The notes under the pieces are model-generated. The model saw only the letters and a program-made list of their open reading frames with translations, was not told the DNA's origin and searched no databases. A DNA stretch of 64,000 bases from Pseudomonadota bacterium (GTDB lineage: Bacteria > Pseudomonadota > Gammaproteobacteria > Burkholderiales > Burkholderiaceae_C): positions 1 through 64,000 of the forward strand of contig JADFIG010000016.1 of NCBI GenBank assembly GCA_022566735.1. Direction: 5' to 3'. Positions 9,502 to 17,814 of this stretch are shown in pieces. Each line of letters starts with the position of its first letter. Within the stretch, counting starts at the first letter, position 1. A program made the translations under genes and the position numbers.

Positions 9502-10779
9502 TCAGTACGTCCAGCCGTAAGCCACACCCAGGATGTTTTCCTTCATGCGGATGTTGGCTTCGCCGCCGCCCAGCAGGCTGGCGGGGATCGCATTCTGGCC
9601 GGACACCGTCTTGCTGAACGCATGGGCTGCATACGCCGACACGCTGCCGTGGGCGTTGAGCTTCCAGGTGAAGCCGGCCGTCAGGTGGTCCTGCACCACG
9701 CCCGGGGCCAGCACGTTGAAGAAGGTCTGGTCGCGGGGGATGGGCTGCTGTGCATGGCTGTAGCCGGCACGCAGGGTCAGGGCATCGGAGTAGCGGTGGA
9801 TCACGGCCAGCTTGACGACGCCGATGTCCTTCCAGCCAAAGCCCGGGCCGCCGTCGTTGCCGAGTTGCTTGCCTTCCAGGAAGCGTTGCAGCGGGTTGCC
9901 CACCGACTGCGTCTGGCTGTAGAGGATGCGCTGGTAGTCGGCAGCGACCTGCCAGGCGGGCGTCAGCTGGTAGGACAGGCCCAGGCCGAAGCTGGAGGGG
10001 ATGTCGAAATTGCCGTGGTCTGCGAACAGGCCCTGGTACTTGTCAAAGCGGCCACGGACCTTGGAAGACCAGCTCGCGCCCACCTTCAGCTCGGGCGTGA
10101 TCTGGCCCAGCCAGCCCAGGCGCAGGCCGAAGCCGTTGCTGGTGTCGGTGCCCACGTTCGTGACGTTGCCTGGTGCGGCGGTGTAGCCGGCCTGATCGAA
10201 GCCTTGCAGGCCCTTGGCAGCGAAGCGCTGGTGCACCAGGTTGAGGGCCAGGCCCACGCTGTGCTGAGGGGTCAGCTTGTAGGACAGCGCCGGCGAAATG
10301 AAGATCTGCTCCAGGTTCACGCCCGCACGGCCTTGCCCGCCCAGGGCCGCGTAGGGGTTGCGTTCGTAGCGGGTGTTCATGCCGCCGTTGCCGTACAGGG
10401 CCAGGCCGAAGGTCAGCGGGCCTTGCAGCTGACGCACATAGCCCAGCTCCGGGATCCAGAAGTTCTTCTTGCCGTCGCCGCTGTAGTGGCCGTTCAGGCC
10501 CGGCACCGGGCTGCCTTCGATGGTGGCGTCGCGGCGCGGAGAAAACAGCGTCAGGCCCACGTCGGCGCGGTTGGACAGCTGCGAGATGCCTGCCGGGTTG
10601 GAGGCGATCACCAGCGCGTCTTGCGGCAAGGCGACGGCCACGCCGGCAGCGCCCAGCGATTGCACGCCATAGCCGTGTGCGAAATAGCCATTGGTGGCCA
10701 AGGCCGACAGCGGTGCGGAAACGCCCACCAGGGCAGCGATCGCCGTCAGGCGGGACAGGAAGGGCTTGGCGTGGGACAT
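9502..10779 (-). CDS. FadL/OmpP1/TodX-family outer-membrane transport protein
   Basis: A 425-residue outer-membrane beta-barrel that would import long-chain fatty acids or other hydrophobic compounds. An N-terminal signal peptide ends near ALA|TNGYFAHGYG. The family hallmark ASNPAGISQL occurs in the N-terminal plug region, and the C-terminus ends in aromatic residues (GVAYGWTY) as barrel proteins do. ATG at 10779 (MSHAKP) is preferred over an in-frame TTG at 10815. No ribosome site is obvious at either. Upstream lie a strong hairpin (10805-10830) and an AT-rich palindrome (10936-10953), so expression is probably controlled. The neighbours give no substrate clue. Confidence 0.88.
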   Translation of the reverse strand: MSHAKPFLSRLTAIAALVGVSAPLSALATNGYFAHGYGVQSLGAAGVAVALPQDALVIASNPAGISQLSNRADVGLTLFSPRRDATIEGSPVPGLNGHYSGDGKKNFWIPELGYVRQLQGPLTFGLALYGNGGMNTRYERNPYAALGGQGRAGVNLEQIFISPALSYKLTPQHSVGLALNLVHQRFAAKGLQGFDQAGYTAAPGNVTNVGTDTSNGFGLRLGWLGQITPELKVGASWSSKVRGRFDKYQGLFADHGNFDIPSSFGLGLSYQLTPAWQVAADYQRILYSQTQSVGNPLQRFLEGKQLGNDGGPGFGWKDIGVVKLAVIHRYSDALTLRAGYSHAQQPIPRDQTFFNVLAPGVVQDHLTAGFTWKLNAHGSVSAYAAHAFSKTVSGQNAIPASLLGGGEANIRMKENILGVAYGWTY

Positions 10780-10797
10780 GAACTGCAACTGCTTGAA

Positions 10798-10830
10798 AAT
10801 GAAAGAGGCCTCCAATGTGGCGGAGGCCTC
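10798..10830 (-). terminator. Attenuator-like hairpin in the fadL leader
   Basis: Positions 10805-10813 and 10822-10830 form a perfect 9-bp inverted repeat (GAGGCCTCC / GGAGGCCTC) with an 8-nt loop. Read on the minus strand it is followed directly by TTTCATTTTC, so it looks like a Rho-independent terminator placed just before the fadL start. With no minus-strand gene immediately upstream, it would act inside the fadL leader as an attenuator, or terminate stray transcription. Confidence 0.5.
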
Positions 10831-10935
10831 GGTCTGTGTGAAGCTGGATTATCTCAGATGGATATGCGTGAGCGGTGTCTGGCGGCCGGAGGCAGGCACC
10901 AGCCTTTGTGTTTGTCTGATGCTCAACACACTTGC

Positions 10936-10953
10936 GACAATGTATATTATGTC
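10936..10953. promoter_or_regulatory. AT-rich palindrome upstream of fadL
   Basis: GACAATGTATATTATGTC is an imperfect inverted repeat standing out as AT-rich in a high-GC region. On the minus strand its extension begins TTGACA and contains TAATAT/TATACA, so it overlaps plausible promoter elements for fadL. It shares the core GACAATGTA.ATT with the perfect palindrome at 21127-21142. The rest of the 10780-11202 gap (about 420 bp) shows no convincing gene. Confidence 0.4.
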
Positions 10954-11202
10954 AACCAACATGGCCAAGATCGCCACGCTGGTGTGGGCGACCATGGCAC
11001 GGCTGGCCGGGAGCGCGCTGTCCACCCTTTGCATCAGGATCAGGGAAACCCTGGGGGGTGTCCGCCCCTGGCAGGATCGTGCTTTCCTTTACGATGGTCC
11101 GACGCACCACACAGTGGCGCGTTAAAGGCGCTCCGTTATGCCCGGCCGGGCGGGCCGGGCCCATGTTCCGTGAGAAAGTTCGACGCATCCTCCTCTGCGC
11201 CC

Positions 11203-12444
11203 ATGGCGCCCGCAGCAGCCCCCTGGCTGGACCAGGCGGTGGGGTTTGCCGGTGCGCCTGCCGCCACCACCGTCGATGAAGCGGAAGCCCACGTCCTGGA
11301 CGAGTTGCTGAAGCACGGCTTCCACGGCCTGCGTTTCCCTCCACGGCTGGAGGCCCGCTTCCAGCAGGAGACCGGCCCGCAGCGCCTGCGCACCCTGCTG
11401 ATCAGCTGCGCCCTTGTCAGCGTGCTGTTCAACTGGATGCTGCTGTCCGACTGGATGATGATCCCGGACGTCTTCGATCTGGCCCTGCACTGGCGGCTGT
11501 TCGTCTTCACGCCAGTGAACCTGATCGGCCTGTTCGTGCTGATGCGGGTGCCCAGCCCCCTGTTGCGCGAGGCCATGATCGTCTTCGCCGGGGTGTGTGC
11601 GGCGGCGCTCAACACCTGGCTGTGCATCCAGAGCCAGGATGCCCTGGCCGGTCCTTACCTGGTCAGCCTCACGGCCATCGTCGTGTACTGCAACACGGTG
11701 GCGCGCATCCAGGTGCGCCCTGCCCTGGTGCTCGACACCCTGATCGTGTGCCTGTATTTCTACGGCTGGTGGCAGCTGCCCCAGGCGCCGCTGAACGTCA
11801 TGGCCCCGGCGGCGCTGACCCTGCTGTCGGCCGTGGTCTTCACGCTCTACGGCGCCTGCGCGCAGGAGCACGATGTCCGCGAAAACTGGCTGCGCCTGAT
11901 GCGCGAGCGTGTCCTGCAAGATGCGTTGCGCCAGGCCAATGCCAGCCTGGAGGCGACCTCGCGCAGCGATGCCTTGACCGAGCTGGCCAGCCGCCGCCAT
12001 TTCGACGAGTCGCTGATGTCGATGTGGTCGCAGGCCCGCGATGCGGGTGCCGAGATTTCGCTGATGGTTGTGGACATCGACGATTTCAAGGCCTACAACG
12101 CCCGCGAGGGGCACCCGCGGGGAGATGCCTGTCTGCAGACGGTCGCGGCCATCCTCCGCCAGGACCTGAGCAACCCGCAGGGCCTGGTGGCCCGACTGGG
12201 GGGCGAAGAGTTCATCGTGGCCATGTGCGGCACGCCCCTGCAGACGGCCGTCGGTGCGGCCGAGCGGGTGCGCAAGGCCATCGAGGGCCTGGGGGAGGTG
12301 TCCGTCAGCGTCGGGGTGTCCTGCATGCGCCCGAACTCGCCGCACGCCAGCATGGCCCAGTTGCTGGCGGCCGCCGACGAAGCCTTGCACCTGGCCAAGA
12401 AACGGGGGCGCAACCGTGTCATCGCCTTTGGCACCCAGGATTGA
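11203..12444 (+). CDS. Membrane-bound diguanylate cyclase (GGEEF), first of a tandem pair
   Basis: About 413 residues. A short cytosolic head (HVLDELLKHGFHGLRFPP) precedes five to six predicted membrane helices (~65-220), a short coiled linker and a C-terminal GGDEF domain with DALTELASRRHFDE, DIDDFKAYN and the active motif GGEEF at 333-337. It should make cyclic di-GMP from two GTP. The RxxD inhibitory site is missing: the four residues at its position are NPQG. ATG at 11203 is used; GTG at 11170 is an alternative and neither has a clear ribosome site. The next gene starts 4 bp after its stop and is a paralogue, including the membrane part. I do not recognise the membrane domain as a named sensor family. 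Confidence 0.85.
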   Translation: MAPAAAPWLDQAVGFAGAPAATTVDEAEAHVLDELLKHGFHGLRFPPRLEARFQQETGPQRLRTLLISCALVSVLFNWMLLSDWMMIPDVFDLALHWRLFVFTPVNLIGLFVLMRVPSPLLREAMIVFAGVCAAALNTWLCIQSQDALAGPYLVSLTAIVVYCNTVARIQVRPALVLDTLIVCLYFYGWWQLPQAPLNVMAPAALTLLSAVVFTLYGACAQEHDVRENWLRLMRERVLQDALRQANASLEATSRSDALTELASRRHFDESLMSMWSQARDAGAEISLMVVDIDDFKAYNAREGHPRGDACLQTVAAILRQDLSNPQGLVARLGGEEFIVAMCGTPLQTAVGAAERVRKAIEGLGEVSVSVGVSCMRPNSPHASMAQLLAAADEALHLAKKRGRNRVIAFGTQD

Positions 12445-12448
12445 GCAC

Positions 12449-13702
12449 ATGGTCGCCAGCCTGACCGACATCGACAGCGGCGCGGCGCACCCCGCAGCCG
12501 GCACCGAGCGCGTCCATGAGTTGCTGGAACACGGCTTCCCCTGGATGCTGTTCCCGGCGGACATGGAGCGGCAGTTCCTGCGCGATGGGGCGGCCATGCG
12601 CGCCCAGCATTTCCTGCTCAGTGGCCTGATCGCGCTGCTGGTCTACAACGGCTTCCTGCTGGCCGACTACCTGATGGCCCGCGATGTGTTCTGGCTGGCC
12701 GTGGTGCTGCGCCTGCTGGTGTTCACGCCCATTTCCTTGCTGGTGCTCTACCTGTTCCACCGGGGTGCCCTGCCCTGGCTGTGGCGGGACTCGCCTCTGG
12801 CGGTCGATGTGCTGGCGCTGCTGGGGGGGCTGGGGGCGGCCTTGAGCCTGGGCATCTTGCTGGTGGTGTCGCACAGCCCGCTCATCTTTTTCTACCCGGT
12901 GGGCTTCATCGTCGTCATCACCTACGGCAACGTGGTCCAGCGCCTGCGTTTCTGGTTCGCCGCGGCCTTCACGGGCCTGCTGCTGGTCATCTACGTGGCC
13001 AGTGTCATGGGCACGCCCTCGTTCCCGCCGCGCCTGTTGTGGACGGTCAGCTCGCTGGTGCTGTCGGTGGCGGCGTTCACCTTGAGCGCCACGTACTTCC
13101 TGGAGCGCGACGAGCGCAGGCGCTACCTGCTGACCTTGCGCGAGAAAGGCCTGGTGCAGGACCTCAGCCTGCTGCACACGCGGCTGCGCCGGGCCTCGCA
13201 CATCGACGCGCTCACCGGCATGCACAACCGCCGCCACATGCAGGAGCACCTGGCCTTGCTGTGGGAGCGGGCGACCCGGGAGGCTTCGGCGCTGAGCGTG
13301 CTGCTGGTCGACATCGACCACTTCAAGAAGTTCAACGACCGCTATGGCAACCCCGCGGGCGATGCCTGTCTGCAGCAGGTGGGGCAAGCCTTGCAGGGCT
13401 GCCAGCGGCGCTCTGGCGATGTGGTCGGGCGCCATGGCGGCGAGGAGTTCATGGTCCTGTTGCCGCACACGGATGCCGCATTTGCCGTGGGCGTGGCAGA
13501 ACGCATCCGCCAGGCGGTGGAGGCCTTGAACATCCGCCACGAGAGCTCGACCACGGCCTTGCACCTGACGGTCAGCGTGGGGGTGGCGTCGTGTGTGGGC
13601 GGGCAGTTGCGCGGCACCGAGACCTTGCTGGCGGCGGCCGACCAGGCGCTGAAGCAGGCCAAGCTGGAAGGACGCAACCGGGTCTGCAGCCTGGCGCTGT
13701 GA
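12449..13702 (+). CDS. Membrane-bound diguanylate cyclase (GGEEF) with inhibitory site, second of the pair
   Basis: About 417 residues with the same plan as its neighbour: head RVHELLEHGFPWMLFPADME, five to six membrane helices, then a GGDEF domain with DALTGMHNRRHMQEH, DIDHFKKFND and GGEEF at 330-334. Unlike the first copy it keeps a canonical I-site, RSGD at 321-324, five residues before GGEEF, so it should be feedback-inhibited by c-di-GMP. The 4-bp spacing shows co-transcription, and similarity in both head and membrane regions indicates a tandem duplication. The signal sensed by the membrane domain is unknown. The cyclase call is firm; the role is not. Confidence 0.87.
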   Translation: MVASLTDIDSGAAHPAAGTERVHELLEHGFPWMLFPADMERQFLRDGAAMRAQHFLLSGLIALLVYNGFLLADYLMARDVFWLAVVLRLLVFTPISLLVLYLFHRGALPWLWRDSPLAVDVLALLGGLGAALSLGILLVVSHSPLIFFYPVGFIVVITYGNVVQRLRFWFAAAFTGLLLVIYVASVMGTPSFPPRLLWTVSSLVLSVAAFTLSATYFLERDERRRYLLTLREKGLVQDLSLLHTRLRRASHIDALTGMHNRRHMQEHLALLWERATREASALSVLLVDIDHFKKFNDRYGNPAGDACLQQVGQALQGCQRRSGDVVGRHGGEEFMVLLPHTDAAFAVGVAERIRQAVEALNIRHESSTTALHLTVSVGVASCVGGQLRGTETLLAAADQALKQAKLEGRNRVCSLAL

Positions 13703-13743
13703 GGCCTGCCGCGATGCCCGCGTGAGCCCTTGCCCTCGGATCC

Positions 13744-14667
13744 TCAGATGGGCTCGGCCGGGGCCACCGGATCGAGGTGGGTGAGCACATCCAGCACCGG
13801 CAGGGCCTGCATCACGCGCTGGCGGGCCTGCACGGCGATGTCATGGCCTTGTTGCACGGTGAGCTGGCCATCGACTTCGAGGTGGGCGTCCACCAGGATC
13901 ATGTCGCCCATCTTGCGGGTGCGCAGGTCGTGCAGGCCTTGCACGCCCGGCGTGCCGCGGATGAGCTCGCCGATCTGGGCGATCTGGTCTTGCGAGGCGG
14001 AGCGGTCCATCAGGTCGTGCAGGGCCTCCCAGCCGAACTCCCAACCCATCTTGCTGACCATGAAGCCCACAATCAGCGCGGCCACCGGGTCCAGCAGGGG
14101 GAAGCCGGCCAGGTTGCCGACGATGCCCAGGGCCACGACCAGCGACGAGGCCGCGTCGGATCGGGCGTGCCAGGCATTGGCCACCAGCATGCTGGAGCGC
14201 ACGCGTTCGGCCGCGGCCAGCATGTAGCGGAACAGCAGTTCCTTGGAGGCCAGCGCCCCCAGGGCCACGTACAGCGCCATGGCCTGCACCTTGGGGATGG
14301 TGTCGGGCTCGCTGAGCTTGTGCACGGCGCTCCAGAGCATGCCCACGCCCACGCTCAGCAGCAGCATGCCCAGCACCAGGGAGGCGGCGGTTTCGTAGCG
14401 CTGGTGGCCGTAGTGGTGGTCCTCGTCGGCTTCCTTGTGGCTGTGGCGGTTGGCCAGCAGCACGACGAAGTCGGCGACGAGGTCGGACAGCGAGTGGATG
14501 CCGTCGGCGATCAGGGCCTGCGAGTGCGCCAGCACCCCGACGATGACCTGCACGGTCGTCAGCACCAGGTTGACGACGACGCTGACCAGGGTGCTGCGTT
14601 GCGCCACCTGGTGGCGTTCGGGGGTGTCCTGTTCGGGGTCGTCGTGGGGAGCGAGGTCCAGGCTCAT
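13744..14667 (-). CDS. Cation diffusion facilitator metal exporter
   Basis: A 307-residue CDF transporter with six predicted helices and a C-terminal cytoplasmic dimerisation domain (residues ~220-295). The metal site residues are visible as HxxxD pairs in TM2 (His58/Asp62 in IHSLSD) and TM5 (His167/Asp171 in WHARSD). That arrangement usually means Zn/Cd rather than Mn or Fe. A His/Asp/Glu-rich loop (HSHKEADEDHHYGH, ~75-88) follows TM2. It exchanges cytosolic metal for protons. ribA ends 10 bp before its start, so the two are probably co-transcribed on the minus strand. Confidence 0.87.
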   Translation of the reverse strand: MSLDLAPHDDPEQDTPERHQVAQRSTLVSVVVNLVLTTVQVIVGVLAHSQALIADGIHSLSDLVADFVVLLANRHSHKEADEDHHYGHQRYETAASLVLGMLLLSVGVGMLWSAVHKLSEPDTIPKVQAMALYVALGALASKELLFRYMLAAAERVRSSMLVANAWHARSDAASSLVVALGIVGNLAGFPLLDPVAALIVGFMVSKMGWEFGWEALHDLMDRSASQDQIAQIGELIRGTPGVQGLHDLRTRKMGDMILVDAHLEVDGQLTVQQGHDIAVQARQRVMQALPVLDVLTHLDPVAPAEPI

Positions 14668-14677
14668 GCGGTGCGCC

Positions 14678-15364
14678 TCAACCCAGCCAGTCGATGTGGT
14701 GGCCGAGCTTGCGGGCCTTGGTGCCCAGGTAGCGCTCGTTTTCGGGCTGGACGTCGCTGCGCACCGGCACGCGCTCTTCGATGGCCACGCCGTGCTCGCG
14801 CAGGGTGTCGACCTTGCGCGGGTTGTTGGTCATGAGCTTGACGGACTTCACGCCCAGCGTGGCCAGGATTTCCGCGGCGGTGTCGAACTTGCGCAGGTCG
14901 GCGGCGAAGCCGAGGTGCTGGTTGGCTTCGACGGTGTCCAGGCCCTGGTCCTGCAACTGGTAGGCGCGCAGCTTGTTGGCCAGGCCGATGCCGCGGCCCT
15001 CCTGGCGCAGGTAGACGACGACACCGCTGCCGCGCTTGCCGATCTCGTTCATGGCGAAATGCAGCTGCGGGCCGCAGTCGCAGCGCAGCGAGCCGAACAC
15101 ATCGCCGGTCATGCATTCGGAGTGCACGCGCACCAGGGCGCTGCCGGCCACATCGCCCATGACCATGGCCACGTGCTCCAGGCCGGTGGCTTTTTCACGG
15201 AAGAGCTTCATGGTGAAGCTGCCGTGTTCGGTGGGCACCCGGGCTTCGGCCAGGAACTCGACCAGGGCCCCTGCCACGGGGGTCAGGGGCTCGGTGCCGG
15301 GTTGGCCGGCGGGGCCCGACGGGGACTGCGGGGGGCGCTGAGGAGCGGAGTCTGGACTGGACAT
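14678..15364 (-). CDS. ribA: GTP cyclohydrolase II
   Basis: First enzyme of riboflavin synthesis: it opens GTP to 2,5-diamino-6-ribosylamino-4-pyrimidinone 5'-phosphate, releasing formate and pyrophosphate. The 228-residue protein has the zinc cysteines C84, C95 and C97 (HSECMTGDVFGSLRCDCG), the LRQEGRGIGL motif and LMTNNPRKV. It has a ~35-residue Pro/Ser/Gly-rich N-terminal extension compared with the E. coli enzyme. It is a stand-alone RibA, not fused to RibB. No FMN riboswitch is apparent in the 160-bp gap to the divergent imuA gene. Confidence 0.95.
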   Translation of the reverse strand: MSSPDSAPQRPPQSPSGPAGQPGTEPLTPVAGALVEFLAEARVPTEHGSFTMKLFREKATGLEHVAMVMGDVAGSALVRVHSECMTGDVFGSLRCDCGPQLHFAMNEIGKRGSGVVVYLRQEGRGIGLANKLRAYQLQDQGLDTVEANQHLGFAADLRKFDTAAEILATLGVKSVKLMTNNPRKVDTLREHGVAIEERVPVRSDVQPENERYLGTKARKLGHHIDWLG

Positions 15365-15472
15365 TCAATTTCCTTAAGGGGCCTATTTTGCCAAATCGCG
15401 CGGGTCCGGTGTCCGACAGGGCCAAAGGCGGTGAAAGTGGCGAGCAGGCCGGGGGTGGGGCTTGTCCGGGTG

Positions 15473-15520
15473 TTGTGGAGCGGGCGCCAGCATCACTAGA
15501 ATACTGTATGCAATCACAGT
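15473..15520 (+). promoter_or_regulatory. LexA-controlled promoter of the imuA-imuB-dnaE2 cassette
   Basis: ACTGTATGCAATCACAGT at 15503-15520 contains CTG-N10-CAG, the LexA box. It overlaps a likely -10 element TAGAAT (15497-15502) with a -35-like TTGTGG at 15473-15478 and an 18-bp spacer. LexA binding here would block RNA polymerase until the SOS response. The imuA ATG is only 5 bp after the box, so the mRNA leader would be very short or absent. Confidence 0.8.
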
Positions 15521-15524
15521 GTTC

Positions 15525-16301
15525 ATGACACCCGACATGCCCCCCCTCTTTCTGCCCCCCCACCTCGCTCAGGCGGTGTGGTCCGGCCACGCCTTCGGTG
15601 CCGGCCTGGCCCCAGTGCTCTCCAGCGGACACGCCTTGCTGGACGCCGAATTGCCCGGCGGAGGCTGGCCCTGCCAGGCCTTGACCGAGGTGCTGCAGGC
15701 CCAGGCCGGGCTGGCCGAATGGCGCCTGTTGTCGCCGGCCTTGGCCCGGGTGGTGGCGCGCGGCGGCCACGTGCTGCTGCTGGGCGCCCCCTGGCGGCCC
15801 CAGGTGGCGGCCTTGTCGCGCGAGGGGCTGCCTGCCGATCGCCTGATCCACATCGACGTCCACACCGAGGCCGAGCGCCTGTGGGCGACCGAGCAGGCCT
15901 TGAAGGCGGGTTGCCTCAGCGCCGTGCTGAGCTGGCTGCCCCAGGCACGCGCCGAGGCCTTGCGCCGCCTGCAGGCCTGCGCGACCCAGCATGCCGGCCC
16001 GGTGTTCGTTTTCCGACCGGAGCGCGCGGCCCAGGAGGCCTCCCCTGCCCCGTTGCGGGTGCACCTGGGCCTGGGGCCCTGTCCCCATCCCTTGCTGCTG
16101 CGCCTGCTCAAGCGGCGCGGCCCCTTGCTCGAACACGCCATCGAGCTGCCGCATTGGCCGCAGGGGCTGGCGGCCTTGTTGCCGGCGTCGCCGGGAGCCC
16201 GGCCGCCAGCCGTGGCTCCCGGGCATCCCCGTCCCGCTACCCATGAAGAGCCTCAGCACCATGCGGCACTGGATCGCGCTCCTGCCTGGCTGGGCGCCTG
16301 A
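15525..16301 (+). CDS. imuA: SOS mutagenesis accessory protein ImuA
   Basis: A 258-residue RecA/SulA-like protein that works with ImuB and DnaE2 in damage-induced translesion synthesis. The typical N-terminal stretch GHALLDAELPGGGWPCQALTE is present, and the Gly-rich GGHVLLLGAPWRP and RLIHIDVHTEAERLWATEQALK match the ImuA core. The C-terminus is Pro/His-rich. The open frame begins at 15462, but the LexA box covers that region, so ATG 15525 (or 15537) is the start. It overlaps imuB by about 40 bp and heads the SOS operon. Confidence 0.88.
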   Translation: MTPDMPPLFLPPHLAQAVWSGHAFGAGLAPVLSSGHALLDAELPGGGWPCQALTEVLQAQAGLAEWRLLSPALARVVARGGHVLLLGAPWRPQVAALSREGLPADRLIHIDVHTEAERLWATEQALKAGCLSAVLSWLPQARAEALRRLQACATQHAGPVFVFRPERAAQEASPAPLRVHLGLGPCPHPLLLRLLKRRGPLLEHAIELPHWPQGLAALLPASPGARPPAVAPGHPRPATHEEPQHHAALDRAPAWLGA

Positions 16302-17796
16302 TGCCGGCCAGCCCGGGGGCGACACTGCCGAGCCCCCACCCGGGCCCTCGCTGCAAGCGCAACTGGGCTGGTGGGCGCTGCAGTTCACGCCCCGGGTGGC
16401 CTGCCTGGAAGATGCCGTGGTGCTGGAGGTCTCGGCCAGCGAGCGCCTGTTTGGCGGCGCTCAGGCCCTGCGTGAACGCGTGTGGCAGGGGGCGACGCGC
16501 CTGGTGGCAGGCATGGCTGCCGACGGTGACGGTGCGGGTGATGCCGCGCTGAATGCCGCCCCCCTGCGCATGGCCCATGCCCCCACCGCTTTGGGCGCAC
16601 TGGCGCTGGCACGTGGCGTGATGCTGCGAACGCCCCGACAGGCGGACGAGGCCCACGGCGCGCGGCGCATCCAGGCCACGGAAGGCTGGCTCGACGCGCT
16701 GCGGCGCCTGCCGCTGCAGACCCTGAGCGAGGTGGCTCGGCATGCGCCCACCCTGGCGCCGCTGGGCTGCCGCACCCTGGGCGATGTGCGGGCCTTGCCG
16801 CGTGACGGCCTCAGCCGGCGCTTCGGCGCGGCCTTGGTGCAGGCGCTTGACCGGGCCTGGGGCGATCAGGCCGAGGTGTTCGACTGGCTCAGCCTGCCGC
16901 CGACCTTCGATGTGCAGCTGGAGCTGCCGGCCCGCACCGACACCGCCGCCGGCCTGCAGCCGGCGTTCGAGCACCTGCTGAGGGCTTTGTGCGCCTGGCT
17001 GGCGGGTCACCAGGCGGGCACCGAGCTGCTGGAGCTGCGCTGGTGCCACGCGTGGTCGCGCCATGGCGACACCCGCTGGCAGACCTGGCCTGTGCGCCTG
17101 GCCAGCCCGGTGCGCGACGCCAGCCGCCTGCGGCGCTTGCTGGGCGAGCACCTGCAGCGCCTGAGACTGGCATCGCCCGTGACCGACGTCGGGCTGCGGG
17201 TTCACAGCCTGGTCGCACTTCGGGCAGACAGCGAGGAGCTCTTCCCCTGCGCGCCCGGATCGGCACTGGCCACGAACGAACCCCTCACCGTCGCGGCGCG
17301 GCGCACGCAGCACGAGGCCTTGCTGGCCCTGCTGGAGCGGCTCAGCGTGCGCCTGGGCCCACAGCGGGTGCAACAGGCCCTGCCTTGCGAGGACCAGCGC
17401 GGGTCCCAGTCGCAACACTGGGTGGCGGCCCTGCCGCGGGTGCAGGCGCTGGGCCTGGCCCCGGGGTGGCCTGCGCGGGCGAGCGGCGCAGGGGCGCCAG
17501 GGGGGTGGGGCGGGCTGCCCCAGCCGGCCTGGTGGTTGCCCGAACCCCTGCCCCTGGCCATGGACACCCGCTGCGCCCCGCGTGAGCAGCCGATCTACCA
17601 GGGACCGCTGCGCCTGCTGGCCGGCCCCCACCGCATCGAAGCGGGCTGGTGGGATGTGCGTGACCACGCGCCCGCCGAAGCCCGCGACCACCACCTGGCC
17701 AGCAGCCCGCGCGCCGGCCTGCTGTGGGTGTTCCGCGCCCGCCATGCCCCGCAAGACGGCCACAGCCCGTGGTTCCTGCAGGGCTTCTTTGCCTGA
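16261..17796 (+). CDS. imuB: Catalytically inactive Y-family polymerase homologue ImuB
   Basis: About 511 residues. ImuB resembles DinB/UmuC polymerases but lacks the catalytic acidic residues, and serves as the clamp-binding hub of the ImuA-ImuB-DnaE2 mutasome. Here the finger/palm region shows VVLEVSASERLFGG, where active polymerases have the SIDE-type acidic motif. The HhH region (LGCRTLGDVRALPRDGLSRRFG) and little-finger domain follow. ATG 16261 (MRHWIALLPGW) is preferred; ATG 16243 is also possible. It overlaps imuA and is followed 18 bp later by dnaE2. A ~20-residue Pro/Gly-rich insertion (residues ~14-30) is present near the N-terminus. Confidence 0.88.
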   Translation: MRHWIALLPGWAPDAGQPGGDTAEPPPGPSLQAQLGWWALQFTPRVACLEDAVVLEVSASERLFGGAQALRERVWQGATRLVAGMAADGDGAGDAALNAAPLRMAHAPTALGALALARGVMLRTPRQADEAHGARRIQATEGWLDALRRLPLQTLSEVARHAPTLAPLGCRTLGDVRALPRDGLSRRFGAALVQALDRAWGDQAEVFDWLSLPPTFDVQLELPARTDTAAGLQPAFEHLLRALCAWLAGHQAGTELLELRWCHAWSRHGDTRWQTWPVRLASPVRDASRLRRLLGEHLQRLRLASPVTDVGLRVHSLVALRADSEELFPCAPGSALATNEPLTVAARRTQHEALLALLERLSVRLGPQRVQQALPCEDQRGSQSQHWVAALPRVQALGLAPGWPARASGAGAPGGWGGLPQPAWWLPEPLPLAMDTRCAPREQPIYQGPLRLLAGPHRIEAGWWDVRDHAPAEARDHHLASSPRAGLLWVFRARHAPQDGHSPWFLQGFFA

Positions 17797-17814
17797 ATCC
17801 TTGCTGGAGTCCGC

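Noticed and set aside
10943-11125. Small plus-strand ORF starting at the fadL upstream palindrome (MYIMSTNMAKIATLVW...)
   Set aside because: No ribosome site, no recognisable fold, and it overlaps the promoter/operator region. I could not support it as a gene.
15365-15472. FMN riboswitch before ribA
   Set aside because: The region upstream of ribA is short and shows none of the conserved FMN-aptamer segments.
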